A DNA stretch of 64,000 bases from Micromonospora vinacea (GTDB lineage: Bacteria; Actinomycetota; Actinomycetes; Mycobacteriales; Micromonosporaceae): positions 310,001-374,000 of the forward strand of contig NZ_JADOTY010000001.1 in the NCBI RefSeq assembly GCF_015751785.1, written 5' to 3'. Numbering within the stretch: the stretch's first letter is position 1; every line of letters begins with the position of its first letter. Both the position numbers and the translations under genes were made by a program. Below the pieces are notes generated by a model. The model was not told where the DNA came from. It did not search any database and was given only the letters and a program-made list of their open reading frames with translations. Positions 25,191 to 33,452 of the stretch are shown in pieces.

Positions 25191-26462
25191 TCAGCGGGGG
25201 AAGTAGCGGTCCTGGAGGTTGGTGCGGAACTTGGTTTTCGGGTCCAGGTTGGTCAGGAGCGCGGCGAAGTCTGCGTACCTCGGGTAGCGGGCGGACAGCT
25301 CGGCCGGGTCGGTGACGAAGACCTTGCCCCAGTGTGGGCGGGGCGCGAAGGGCGCCAGCCGCTCCTCCACGGCAGCCACCACCGGCAGCACCGCCGCTGT
25401 GTCGCCGATCCAGGTGAAGTGGAGCACGAAGCTGTCCCGCCGGTAGTTCGGGCTGAGCCACAGCTCGTCGGCCGCCACGGTGCGCAACTCGGAGACCAGC
25501 AGCACCGGGGCGATCAGGTCCGCCACGTCGTCCAGGGCGGCGAGCGCGTCAGCCGCCGACGTACGCGCGACGTGGTACTCGGACTGCAGTTCGTCGCCGC
25601 TGCTCGGGGTGAAGCCGAGCTTGAAGTGCGGCAGCCGCTCGTGCCACGGGCCCGGCTCGCCGAGTTGCGGGGTGCAGTTCTCCGCCGGCATCCCGAGCAC
25701 CGGGTGCCGGGGCTGGTCGGCGGCGGTGGTGCCCAGCCAGTCCGCCGGGGGTGGCGGCTGGTCCGCCACCTGCTTGCGCCACACCTCGCGCAGACGGGGG
25801 GTACGGAAGTCGGTGAAGACACTCACGCTGTACGCCGAGCCGAGCGCCTCGTCCAACGCCGTCCGGTCGAGGCCGAGGCGTACGTACTGGCGCAGCGCGA
25901 AGGTCGGCACGACGTCCACTGTGACCCGGGTGACCAGGCCGAGCGCGCCGAGCCCGACCACCATGCCGGCGAACGTGTCGGTGTCACGGTCGACCCGGAG
26001 CAGGTCGCCGTCGGCGGTGATCAGCTCCAGGCCGGCGACCGCGCTGGCCAGGTTGCCGTGGGTCTGCCCGGAGCCGTGGGTGGCGGTGGCCACCGCGCCG
26101 GCCACCGAGATGTGCGGCAGCGAGGCGAGGTTCGCCAGCGCGTACCCCTGGGTGTGCAGCTGTCGGGCGACGTCGCCGTAGCGCAGCGCGCCGCTCACTG
26201 TGACCTGCCCCCGCTCGTGGTCCACCTCGACGACCGGGGGCAGCCCGGCGAGGCTGACCAGGTCACCGTCGGTATCGCCGATACGGTTGAAGGAGTGCCC
26301 GCTGCCCACCGCCCGGATCCGGCTGCTGCCGGCGACCAGCCGGCGCAACTCGTCGACGGAGGTGGGGCGGTGGAACGCCTTCGCGGCGTACCGCACGTTG
26401 CCTGCCCAGTTGCGGCGCGGAACGTCGGTCATCGAGGCGGCCTGCGGTCCCTGCGCGGTCAT
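25191..26462 (-). CDS. aldO: Alditol oxidase (FAD-dependent, VAO family)
   Basis: This 423-aa protein is collinear with Streptomyces coelicolor AldO. The FAD-binding PCMH domain starts NWAGNVRY, and the histidine in GSGHSFN (His56) is the expected site of covalent FAD attachment. SLPHISVAGAVATATHGSG continues the FAD site. The C-terminal ALO domain has GPWHERLPHF and RPHWGKVF. The enzyme oxidises the terminal hydroxyl of sugar alcohols such as xylitol and sorbitol to the aldose, making hydrogen peroxide. It has no signal peptide. Its ATG overlaps the stop of the upstream membrane-protein gene by 4 nt. Confidence 0.88.
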   Translation of the reverse strand: MTAQGPQAASMTDVPRRNWAGNVRYAAKAFHRPTSVDELRRLVAGSSRIRAVGSGHSFNRIGDTDGDLVSLAGLPPVVEVDHERGQVTVSGALRYGDVARQLHTQGYALANLASLPHISVAGAVATATHGSGQTHGNLASAVAGLELITADGDLLRVDRDTDTFAGMVVGLGALGLVTRVTVDVVPTFALRQYVRLGLDRTALDEALGSAYSVSVFTDFRTPRLREVWRKQVADQPPPPADWLGTTAADQPRHPVLGMPAENCTPQLGEPGPWHERLPHFKLGFTPSSGDELQSEYHVARTSAADALAALDDVADLIAPVLLVSELRTVAADELWLSPNYRRDSFVLHFTWIGDTAAVLPVVAAVEERLAPFAPRPHWGKVFVTDPAELSARYPRYADFAALLTNLDPKTKFRTNLQDRYFPR

Positions 26463-27310
26463 GTGGCGGTCTCCCGATCGGTGCTCTGGTGGTCGGCCAA
26501 CGCGGTGACGAGGGCGTCCAGAACGGTATCCGTCTGGAACGTGCTGTAACCACGTTGGGCGATCGGCAGACCGGCCGCGGTGGCGCGTTCGATCTCCCCC
26601 CGGGCGGCCTGCCGGGCCGACGCGTCCCCGGACATCAGCGCGTCCTGGCCGCGCCGGATCAACCGGTCGACCCGGTCCATCTGGTAGCCCCGCAGGCCGA
26701 CCGGGAGCTCCGGGGTGTCGAAGGCGGCGCGACGCAGCGCGAGCAGGTCGACGAAACGGCCGCCGGCATGTTGGGTGAGCGCGGCCGACACCTGCTCGGG
26801 CTGCTCACGCACCTGGTCGAGGACGAGCAGCTCGACGGCGGGTCGGCCGTCGAGCGGATGGCGGGCGGTCACCGGCTCGATCGTCACACCCGGCACGGGA
26901 ACCAGCAGCAGTCGCGGCGGCTCCGGACGACCGTCGCGTCGGGGCGGCTCGTCGAGGACCAGCGCGTCGACCTCGGCCCACCGGACATCCCGGCGCAGGC
27001 CGGGCCGTCGGATGCTGAGCCCGTCCGCGTGGATCCCGAACCGGAACCGCCGCATCGCGCTGACCAGCGCCACCGTGCCGAGCGCGATGGCACCCACCGC
27101 GATGATCGTCCGTAGCAGGGCGCCGTCGCTGGGATAGACCAACAAGAGCACTCCACCGAGTACGCAGACCAGGGCGAGCACCCGGGCGCCCCGACTCCGG
27201 CGCAGTTCCACGCTCGGACCCCCGTTCATGACCGTGGCGTCGGTCTCCGCATCCTCCGCCAAACCGGGCACCGAGGACACCGGTCGATCGGGCACGGTTG
27301 TTCTCGTCAT
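26459..27310 (-). CDS. Two-TM membrane protein with PH-like domain and DivIVA-like repeats
   Basis: The protein has 283 residues. After a short polar N-terminus there are two membrane helices (about 43-60 and 66-84), then a PH-like beta domain (FRFGIHADGLSIRRPGLRRDVRWAEVDALVL, given here as two parts: residues ~89-105 and ~106-120). The C-terminal half has two motifs like the DivIVA repeat used in actinomycete polar-growth proteins: GLRGYQMDRVDRLI and QRGYSTFQTDTVLDAL. It may be a polar or division-site membrane protein; I do not recognise a named family. It is co-translated with alditol oxidase (4-nt overlap) and divergent from a small acidic protein gene only 20 bp away. Confidence 0.65.
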   Translation of the reverse strand: MTRTTVPDRPVSSVPGLAEDAETDATVMNGGPSVELRRSRGARVLALVCVLGGVLLLVYPSDGALLRTIIAVGAIALGTVALVSAMRRFRFGIHADGLSIRRPGLRRDVRWAEVDALVLDEPPRRDGRPEPPRLLLVPVPGVTIEPVTARHPLDGRPAVELLVLDQVREQPEQVSAALTQHAGGRFVDLLALRRAAFDTPELPVGLRGYQMDRVDRLIRRGQDALMSGDASARQAARGEIERATAAGLPIAQRGYSTFQTDTVLDALVTALADHQSTDRETAT

Positions 27311-27330
27311 CGTCGGGGAACCCTACGCCC

Positions 27331-27753
27331 ATGAGCAGCTACCGTGATCCGGCCCCGCGGGGCGACGTCTTCCCCTCCGAGGAGGAGCTGGACCCCACCG
27401 GTACCGGGGTCGAGCAGGCCAGCGCGCCGCCGTCCGGCGGGTTGCCGAGCCACCCGTCGCCCACTCCCGGTCCTCGACCGACACCGGCACCCGCGCCCGC
27501 CCCGACGCCGGTGCCGGCACCCGGGCCACCGCCGCGCGCTCCCGGCGCCCAGTCGATCGTGACCCGCCACCTGGACGGCTCGGTGGAGATCGTCACCGAC
27601 CTCGACGGTGACGGCGTCGCCGATGTCGTCCAGATCGACGTGGACGGTGACGGGATCCCGGACATCACCTATGTGGACAGTGACCGCGACGGTCGGCTGG
27701 ACACCGTGCTCGGCGACCCGAATGCGGTCGGGACGGGTGCCCACCGGGCGTGA
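27331..27753 (+). CDS. Proline-rich protein with three calcium-loop-like repeats
   Basis: This protein of 140 residues starts at ATG 27331. Residues 30-75 are a Pro/Ala/Thr low-complexity stretch (alternating P). Residues 85-130 contain DLDGDGVADVV, DVDGDGIPDIT and DSDRDGRLDTV, three consecutive D.D.DG..D loops spaced about 12 residues apart, like those of EF-hand, dockerin or thrombospondin-3 repeats that bind calcium. There is no signal peptide or sortase motif, so it is presumably cytoplasmic. It is divergent from the PH/DivIVA-like membrane protein across 20 bp. Confidence 0.7.
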   Translation: MSSYRDPAPRGDVFPSEEELDPTGTGVEQASAPPSGGLPSHPSPTPGPRPTPAPAPAPTPVPAPGPPPRAPGAQSIVTRHLDGSVEIVTDLDGDGVADVVQIDVDGDGIPDITYVDSDRDGRLDTVLGDPNAVGTGAHRA

Positions 27754-27786
27754 GCGGCGGCGTCGTCCCCCGGCCACTCGGCCGGC

Positions 27787-28716
27787 TCAGAGCTTCGCCA
27801 TCACCTCGCTGGCGACCAGCTCCAGGTGCTCCAGGTCGCTGAGGTCCAGCACCTGGAGATAGAGCCGCTCGCTGCCGATCTCCGCGTACCGGCCGATGGT
27901 GTCCAGCACCTCGGCGGGCGTCCCGGCCAGACCGTTGGCCCGCAGCTCGTCCGGTTCGCGGCCGATGGCGGCGGCCCGGCGGGCCACCTCGGCGTCGTCG
28001 CGCCCGCAGCAGAGCACCAGGGCGTTGGACCAGACCATCCCGGCCGGGTCCCGGCCGATGTCGACGCAGGCCGCGCGGACCCGGTCGAACTGCGCCGCCG
28101 TGTCCGGCACCGAGGCGAACGGCAGGTTGAACTCGTCGGCGTAGCGGGCGGCCAGCCGAGGGGTGCGCTTCGGGCCCGTTCCGCCGAGCAGGATCGGTGG
28201 ACGCGACTGCTGCACGGGCTTGGGCAGGGCGGGCGAGTCACGGACCGGGTAGTACCGGCCGTCATTGTCGAACCGCTCCCCCGCCGGCGTGGACCAGAGC
28301 CCGGTGATCACGGCGAGTTGCTCCTCCAGCCGGTCGAACCGCTCGGCCAGCGGCGGGAACGGGATGCCGTACGCGCTGTGCTCCTCGGCGTACCAGCCGG
28401 TGCCGATGCCCAGCTCCACCCGGCCGCCGCTCATCTGGTCGACCTGCGCCACGGTGATCGCCAGCGGGCCGGGCAGCCGGAAGGTGGCGGCGGTCATCAA
28501 CGTGCCGAGCCGGATGCGGCTGGTCTCCCGGGCCAGGCCGGCGAGGGTGGTCCACGCGTCGGTGGGGCCGGGTTCGCCGCTCACGTCGCCCATCATCAGG
28601 TAGTGGTCGGACCGGAAGAACGCGCCGTAGCCGGCGTCCTCGGCGCAGCGGGCGACGGCGAGCAACTGGTCGTAGCTGGCGCCCTGCTGGGGCTCGGTGA
28701 AGATCCGAAGTTCCAT
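27787..28716 (-). CDS. LLM-class (F420-type) flavin-dependent oxidoreductase
   Basis: This 309-aa protein has the luciferase-like monooxygenase TIM barrel: FRSDHYLMM near residue 35, RIRLGTLM, VDQMSGGRVELGIGTGW at about 110-126 and ILLGGTGPKRTPRLAARYAD near 180. The F420-dependent subgroup is inferred from overall similarity to mycobacterial/streptomycete members; the substrate is unknown. ATG 28716 lies 6 nt after TATGCT (28728-28723 on the minus strand), supporting this start and a leaderless transcript. It is divergent from the ArsR gene. Confidence 0.85.
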   Translation of the reverse strand: MELRIFTEPQQGASYDQLLAVARCAEDAGYGAFFRSDHYLMMGDVSGEPGPTDAWTTLAGLARETSRIRLGTLMTAATFRLPGPLAITVAQVDQMSGGRVELGIGTGWYAEEHSAYGIPFPPLAERFDRLEEQLAVITGLWSTPAGERFDNDGRYYPVRDSPALPKPVQQSRPPILLGGTGPKRTPRLAARYADEFNLPFASVPDTAAQFDRVRAACVDIGRDPAGMVWSNALVLCCGRDDAEVARRAAAIGREPDELRANGLAGTPAEVLDTIGRYAEIGSERLYLQVLDLSDLEHLELVASEVMAKL

Positions 28717-28770
28717 GATCCGAGCATAGGGAGCCGATCGGCGGTGTCGCGTCGGGATGGAGACCTCACT

Positions 28771-28808
28771 CATATGCTTTGACAGTCATATGAAGCAAGA
28801 GGCATATT
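28771..28808 (+). promoter_or_regulatory. ArsR-gene promoter with CATATG operator repeats
   Basis: TTGACA (28779-28784) and CATATT (28803-28808) are spaced by 18 bp, and the GTG start is 6 nt after the -10. CATATG occurs at 28771-28776 and 28787-28792, and GCATAT at 28802-28807, so AT-rich inverted repeats overlap both promoter elements. This is the usual arrangement for ArsR-family autoregulation. Confidence 0.65.
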
Positions 28809-28814
28809 AGGTGG

Positions 28815-29126
28815 GTGTCCACCGACGCCTTCACCGTCCTCGCCGAGCCCACCCGGCGCCGGATCCTCGACCAGCTCCGCGACGCCGAACGCAGCGTCGG
28901 CGAGCTGGTCGACGGGCTCGGGGTCAGCCAGCCGGCCGTCTCCAAACACCTGCGGGTGCTTCGCGACGCCGGCTTCGTCACCTGCCGGACGGCCGCTCGA
29001 CAGCGGATCTACCGCCTCGACCCGGGCCCACTGCGGGACGTCGACGGCTGGCTCGACCCGTACCGGCGGCTCTGGGCCCGACACCTGGACGCCCTGGAAC
29101 GGCACCTCGACAGTCAGGAGCAGTGA
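28815..29126 (+). CDS. ArsR-family transcriptional regulator
   Basis: This 103-aa winged-helix repressor spans the whole ArsR fold (EPTRRRILDQL, recognition region VSQPAVSKHLRVLRDAGFV, wing R.YRLDP). It has no cysteine pair typical of metal sensing (one Cys at the CRTAAR position), so it belongs to the non-metal group that controls a neighbouring SRPBCC/AHSA1 gene. Start GTG 28815 is set by the promoter spacing. The downstream SRPBCC gene begins directly after the stop. Confidence 0.92.
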   Translation: MSTDAFTVLAEPTRRRILDQLRDAERSVGELVDGLGVSQPAVSKHLRVLRDAGFVTCRTAARQRIYRLDPGPLRDVDGWLDPYRRLWARHLDALERHLDSQEQ

Positions 29127-29651
29127 ATGAACCGCGACGCGTTCCGCCCGAGCCCACCCGCCGACGTACGCGCCGCCCACGACGGCGCGACACTGGTCTT
29201 CGTCCGCGACCTACGGCATCCGCCAGCCACCGTCTGGGCGGCGCTGACCGACCCGGCCCAGCTCGCGCAGTGGGCGCCGTTCCTCGCCGACCGCGATCTC
29301 GGCACCGCCGGCGCCGCCGTGCTCACCCTCGTCGACGGCGAGACCACCCAGGAGCACCCGGCGACGGTACGCCGGGCCGAGCCGCCGCACCTGCTGGAGT
29401 ACACCTGGGGCGACGACCTGCTGCGCTGGGAGCTGAGCCCGCTGGGCAGCGGCACCCGGCTCACCCTGCGGCACACAGTCGCCGACCAGGGCATCCTGCC
29501 GATGGTCGCGGCCGGCTGGCACCTCTGCCTCGACGTGGCCGACCGGCTGCTCGACGGCGACCCGGTCGGCCCGATCCGCGGTGCGGAGGCCAAGGACTTC
29601 GGCTGGCCCGAGCTGCGCGACGCGTACGCCGAACGGCTCGCTGAGGGCTGA
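29127..29651 (+). CDS. SRPBCC (AHSA1-like) domain protein
   Basis: The 174-aa protein has a START-like ligand-binding fold: FVRDLRHPPATVWAALTDPAQLAQWAP opens the domain (residues ~25-51), then LLEYTWGDDLLRWELSP and the C-terminal helix ending AYAERL. ArsR/SRPBCC pairs are frequent in actinomycetes, and the SRPBCC partner is thought to bind a hydrophobic ligand. The ATG follows the ArsR stop codon with no gap, so the two are co-expressed. Confidence 0.9.
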   Translation: MNRDAFRPSPPADVRAAHDGATLVFVRDLRHPPATVWAALTDPAQLAQWAPFLADRDLGTAGAAVLTLVDGETTQEHPATVRRAEPPHLLEYTWGDDLLRWELSPLGSGTRLTLRHTVADQGILPMVAAGWHLCLDVADRLLDGDPVGPIRGAEAKDFGWPELRDAYAERLAEG

Positions 29652-29660
29652 CCGGTGCGG

Positions 29661-29691
29661 TCCGGCGGCCCCGGAGCCCGGAGCCGCCGGA
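29661..29691. terminator. Bidirectional terminator hairpin
   Basis: TCCGGCGGC (29661-29669) pairs with GCCGCCGGA (29683-29691), with further inner pairing of CCGG-type bases. It is located between the convergent SRPBCC gene and the TIM-barrel hydrolase gene. Confidence 0.65.
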
Positions 29692-29697
29692 ACCCGG

Positions 29698-30738
29698 TCA
29701 GACGTACGGCCGCTTGGCGTACGCCTCGCGGAGCGCGGCCAACCCGGTGGCCTTCGGCGTCAGGGTGCCCCACCCGGAGTTGAAGTAGTTGGTCCTCACG
29801 ATCCGTGGCCCACCCTCGGCGTTGAGCTGGGCGATCGCCGCCGGCACCGTGGCGATCCAGGCCGCCTGGTTCGGGATCTCGGCCGCCCGGACCCCCCACT
29901 CGGCGATGATCACGGGCCGGGACAGCGCCACCGGGCCGAGATCCGCCACCGCCCAGTCCTTGGTGCGCCGAAAGCGGGCCAGCGCCGTGTGGCTGGCGTT
30001 GGTGCCGTACGCGTTCCACTGGAGGAAGTCGAGGCGGGACATCAGCGACTCCGGGTGGGTGCGCTGGAAACAGGCCCGGTCGAAGCCTCCCAGCCCCACC
30101 GAGAAGGTCGTTCCGGTCGGCAGCGTCCGCGCCTTGAACCACGTCAGGATGTAGTTCATCGCCTGTACCGCCCGAGCGTCCGACTCGGCCCAGGTGTACG
30201 CCTTGCCGTCCTCGGTGGTGCCGAACTCGTGATCGGTGTCCAGTTCCGAGGCGAGCTGGATGTTCACTCCGAAGCCGAGCGTCCGGTACTGCGACAGGGC
30301 GCGGGCGAACAACCCGTCACACTGCCCCTTGAGCACCTGGCCGTACCCGTACGCCCTCGGCCAGGTCGTGCCGGGCCGCTGCTGGATGGTCATCGTCGGT
30401 GCCGGCACGGTGTAGTTGACGCCGTCCACAGTGAAGCTCTGCGGTCCGTAGGTCGGAGCGCCGTAATGCTTCAACTCCAGGACCATGTTCATCTGCACCC
30501 CGGCCTTGCCCAGGGTGATCAGCCAGGGTCGGTTGTAGCCGGGGAAGATGTAGCCGTCGGCGAAGCTGCGGTACTGGGTGAGCGACCGGAAGTTGCCGCC
30601 GGCCATGTCGGCGGTCGGATCAGCGCCGCCGGACAGGTAGTAGCCGCCGAGCACGGGTTGGCCCAGGCTGTAGTCGGCGGTGGCCGTCGCGGTGTTGCCG
30701 GCGGCGTCGCGGACCTGGACGGTGACCCGGGGCATCAC
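29698..30738 (-). CDS. TIM-barrel glycoside hydrolase-like protein (GH26-like), possibly phage-tail derived
   Basis: The protein has 346 residues without a signal peptide. The first ~25 residues (VTVQVRDAAGNTATATADYSL) look like the last strands of an Ig-like domain. The rest is an alpha/beta barrel with FGVNIQLASELDTDHEFG (acid/base Glu candidate, about residue 163) and RPVIIAEWGVR (nucleophile Glu candidate, about residue 284), as in GH26/mannanase-like enzymes. Absence of an export signal and the upstream small Ig-like gene suggest a phage-tail or tailocin fibre enzyme rather than a secreted hydrolase. The start GTG 30738 overlaps the stop of the upstream gene. Confidence 0.65.
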   Translation of the reverse strand: MMPRVTVQVRDAAGNTATATADYSLGQPVLGGYYLSGGADPTADMAGGNFRSLTQYRSFADGYIFPGYNRPWLITLGKAGVQMNMVLELKHYGAPTYGPQSFTVDGVNYTVPAPTMTIQQRPGTTWPRAYGYGQVLKGQCDGLFARALSQYRTLGFGVNIQLASELDTDHEFGTTEDGKAYTWAESDARAVQAMNYILTWFKARTLPTGTTFSVGLGGFDRACFQRTHPESLMSRLDFLQWNAYGTNASHTALARFRRTKDWAVADLGPVALSRPVIIAEWGVRAAEIPNQAAWIATVPAAIAQLNAEGGPRIVRTNYFNSGWGTLTPKATGLAALREAYAKRPYV

Positions 30739-31004
30739 GCCACCGACCGATACACGGCCACGGAGCCGTTGTCGGAAACCCGGGTCCAGGTACGACCGGA
30801 GTTGTCGGTGACGGTCACGGTGAGCGGGTCGATGACCGCCGTGACCTTGACCGGCGCGCTGCTGTTGCCCTGCGCGTCGGTGACCACGATGGTGACGGTC
30901 AGCGGTTTGGTGTCGGCGTCCGAGTAGGTGACTGTCAGCAGCATCTGGTCACCCGGCGCGAAGACGGATGCGTTCAACGCTGCGGTTGCGGTGGGAGCGG
31001 CCAT
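30735..31004 (-). CDS. Small Ig-like domain protein
   Basis: This 89-aa protein has alternating hydrophobic strands (MLLTVTYSDAD, LTVTIVVTDAQGNSS, VKVTAVIDPLTVTVTDNSG), as in cadherin/Ig-like modules of phage structural proteins. It ends where the downstream gene begins, with a 4-nt overlap (GTGA), and that gene opens with what looks like the missing strands of the same fold. The two may therefore be a split or frameshift-linked protein. The ATG at 31004 has AAAGGGCCCG upstream. Confidence 0.6.
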   Translation of the reverse strand: MAAPTATAALNASVFAPGDQMLLTVTYSDADTKPLTVTIVVTDAQGNSSAPVKVTAVIDPLTVTVTDNSGRTWTRVSDNGSVAVYRSVA

Positions 31005-31351
31005 GTCGGGCCCTTTCTGGCTCGATCGCCAGGGCTCGGCGCGCGGTCATGCGACGCCGGACCCGGCGGGTCCACAGTGCGAAAGGCCGGCGGGGCACGG
31101 GGACGTTGGGCACGACCGGCGGACGGCGTTGCCTGACTGCCGACGGTGCTGACGTCCTTGTCCCGATGGGCGGAGGCACCGCTGCGGGCGCCCGCAGGGG
31201 TGTCGGTGGCAGCCACGGCCTGTCGTGCGCGCGATCGGCGCGGCAGCTGTGCCGTGACAGTCGCGGCTCCGGGGCCGGGCTGGGTGAGAGCGGCACCGAC
31301 GCGGACGGTGCTGTCCGCGCCGGGCCGGAGGATCGGGATGTGGCCCGCCAC
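30974..31351 (-). CDS. Hypothetical protein, possibly degenerate
   Basis: An open frame of 125 codons with strongly GC-biased third positions over its first ~90 codons (MAGHIPILRPGADSTV..., ALTQPGPGAATVTAQLP), becoming Arg/Pro-rich afterwards. It overlaps the start of the small Ig-like gene by 31 bp. It may be a remnant of a third structural gene of the same phage-like unit. I do not recognise the family. The rest of the 31005-31444 interval shows no other convincing gene. Confidence 0.3.
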   Translation of the reverse strand: MAGHIPILRPGADSTVRVGAALTQPGPGAATVTAQLPRRSRARQAVAATDTPAGARSGASAHRDKDVSTVGSQATPSAGRAQRPRAPPAFRTVDPPGPASHDRAPSPGDRARKGPTWPLPPQPQR

Positions 31352-31444
31352 CCGTCTACCTCCACCTGCCCCAAGGGTGCTCTACCAGGGGCTTTACCGT
31401 CTTGTCCGACTTGCGACAACGCCCGGTGAGGCTCGGGGCGACGG

Positions 31445-32239
31445 CTACTCGGGCCTCGTGCCCCGCACGGCCCAGGCCCGCGCGGTGAGCCGGATCGACA
31501 GGTCCGGCTCGACCGGAAGCCGGGTGGCCAGCAACTCCCGCAACGCGGCCCGGTCGGTCTCGGCCAGCGTCGCGACGTACCCCGGCGCCGACCCCTGACC
31601 GCCGAGGAACGGCGTCCAGTAGTCGGCGAAGTCGGTGAAGGTCGTCGGTACGTCGACCGGCCAGGAAGACACGTCCCGCAACCCGGCCTGCTCCCACAGC
31701 GCGCGGAGCGAGTCGGGTCGGCACACAGTGGTGCGGTTCCCCTCGTCCAGCTTCGCCGAGCCCGGGTCGAGCTGGGCGGCGGCGGCCCAGAAGTGCCGCA
31801 TCATCGCCATCCCCTTGGCGTAGTCCCAGACGTAGGCAGCCGCCACCCCGGCCGGCCGGACCACCCGGGCGAACTCCGCCACCGCCCGCGCGGGCTCCGG
31901 CACGAAGTTGAGCGTCAAACCGCTGACCACCACGTCCACGACGCGATCGGGCAGTGGCAGCGCCCGCGCGTCACCAACCTGGAAGGCCGCCCGGGTGTCG
32001 GTGACCCGGGTACGCGCGACAGCGACGAACCCCTCCGACGGGTCGATGCCGATCACCCGGACGGGATCCGTGGTGGTGAGGATCGTCGAGGTCAGCTCCC
32101 CGGTGCCACTGCCCACGTCGACCCAGTGCCGCCCCGGCGGCACTGCCAACCCGCGCAGGAAGTCCACAGCGACGAGGCGGCTCCACCGACCCACGTACGC
32201 CTCGTACGCGGCACCGTCCGCCCACACCGGCTGCGCCAT
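31445..32239 (-). CDS. Class I SAM-dependent methyltransferase
   Basis: This 264-aa protein starts at ATG 32239 (MAQPVW); the frame is open upstream across the neighbouring gene but that is shadow. The SAM-binding motif I is VDVGSGTGELT (about residues 41-51), motif II GIDPSEGFV, and VGDARALPLPD the adenine-contacting acid loop, followed by RVVRPAGVAAAYVWDY. It is a Methyltransf_11/25-type enzyme of unknown substrate. It follows the aldo/keto reductase gene on the same strand with a 56-bp gap. Confidence 0.88.
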   Translation of the reverse strand: MAQPVWADGAAYEAYVGRWSRLVAVDFLRGLAVPPGRHWVDVGSGTGELTSTILTTTDPVRVIGIDPSEGFVAVARTRVTDTRAAFQVGDARALPLPDRVVDVVVSGLTLNFVPEPARAVAEFARVVRPAGVAAAYVWDYAKGMAMMRHFWAAAAQLDPGSAKLDEGNRTTVCRPDSLRALWEQAGLRDVSSWPVDVPTTFTDFADYWTPFLGGQGSAPGYVATLAETDRAALRELLATRLPVEPDLSIRLTARAWAVRGTRPE

Positions 32240-32295
32240 TCCGGAACGATACGACAGACCAGCTGCTGACCGAGGCCAACCAGGCACCCGAAGGC

Positions 32296-33315
32296 TCAGC
32301 GACGCCGCCGCGCCGGGTCGAGCAGGGCGGGCGGGGTGTCGAACTTCTCGGCTGCGGCAAGGTCGACCCCGGGTGCGACGATCGCGTCGATCGCGTCCAG
32401 CACGTCGGCCGGGAGCACGGTGTCCGCGGCGGCGAGCTGGGCGTGCAGGTGGTCGATGGTGCGGGGGCCGATGATCGCGCTGGTCACGGCCGGGTGCGCG
32501 GTGACGAACCCGAGTGCGAGCTGGATCAGGGTGAGCCCCGCCTCGTCGGCGACGGTGGCCAGCTGCTCGACGGCGTGCAGCCGGGCCTGGTTGGCCGGGA
32601 CGCTGAGGTCGAAGCGGGCGGGCAGGAGCGCCGAGCGGCTGGTGGTGATCTCCCGGCCGGCGCGGATCGCACCGGAGAGCCAGCCCGAGGCGAGCGGGCT
32701 CCATGCGAGCACGCCGAGCCCGTACTGCTCGGTCACGGGCAGGACGTGGGCCTCGATCCCCCGTTGCAGGATCGAGTAGCTGGGCTGCTCGGTCACGTAA
32801 CGACTCAGGTGGTGCTCCCGCGCGGCCCACTCGGCCTGCACGATGCGGTACGCGGGGAACGTCGAGGAGCCGAAGTAGCGGATCTTTCCGGCCCGTTGCA
32901 GGTCGGTCAGCGCGGACAGGGTCTCCTCGTCGCTGGTGGTCGGGTCCCACCTGTGGATCTGGTAGAGGTCGACATGGTCGACGCCGAGGCGGCGCAGGCT
33001 GTTGTCCAACTCGGTGACCAGCCAGCGGCGCGAGCTGCCGCGCTGATGGCGCTCGTCGCCCATCGGCATGCCGGCCTTCGTGGCCAGCACGATGTCGTCG
33101 CGGCGGCCGGCGATGGCCGCGCCGACCAGTTGCTCGGACTCGCCCTGGCTGTACATGTCGGCGGTGTCGATCAGGTTGATTCCGGCTTCCAGCGCGGCGT
33201 CGACGATCGCCGTCACCTCGCCCTGGGTGGTGTGCCCCAGTTTGCCGAAGTTCATCGCGCCGAGCACGAGGGTGCTGACCTGGACGCCGGTGCGCCCCAG
33301 GGTGCGGTACTGCAT
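32296..33315 (-). CDS. Aldo/keto reductase
   Basis: The protein has 339 residues from ATG 33315 with the ribosome site GGAGGA. It is an NADPH-dependent TIM-barrel oxidoreductase; the catalytic tetrad is visible as Asp in NLIDTADMY, Tyr in the same segment, Lys in LATKAG and His in LYQIHRWD. The C-terminal NADP-binding motif is SAIIGPRT. It is divergent from a TetR regulator across a gap containing two palindromic operators, so it is most likely repressed by that regulator. Confidence 0.9.
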   Translation of the reverse strand: MQYRTLGRTGVQVSTLVLGAMNFGKLGHTTQGEVTAIVDAALEAGINLIDTADMYSQGESEQLVGAAIAGRRDDIVLATKAGMPMGDERHQRGSSRRWLVTELDNSLRRLGVDHVDLYQIHRWDPTTSDEETLSALTDLQRAGKIRYFGSSTFPAYRIVQAEWAAREHHLSRYVTEQPSYSILQRGIEAHVLPVTEQYGLGVLAWSPLASGWLSGAIRAGREITTSRSALLPARFDLSVPANQARLHAVEQLATVADEAGLTLIQLALGFVTAHPAVTSAIIGPRTIDHLHAQLAAADTVLPADVLDAIDAIVAPGVDLAAAEKFDTPPALLDPARRRR

Positions 33316-33378
33316 GGTTGTTCCTCCACGGAAGGTGTTGTGGCACTGGCCCACAGGTTCTGGCATCCTGGGGTAAGT

Positions 33379-33420
33379 GGAACCAGGTTCCGCTAAGAAA
33401 GATACGGAACAGTGTTCCGT
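33379..33420. promoter_or_regulatory. Two palindromic TetR-type operators
   Basis: GGAACCAGGTTCC (33379-33391) and ACGGAACAGTGTTCCGT (33404-33420) share the GGAAC...GTTCC core and are centred 27 bp apart. They lie between the divergent aldo/keto reductase and TetR genes, where one dimer per site could block both promoters. Confidence 0.7.
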
Positions 33421-33452
33421 TTGCCAAGTGGAGTGATGGGGGTAACGGCGCG

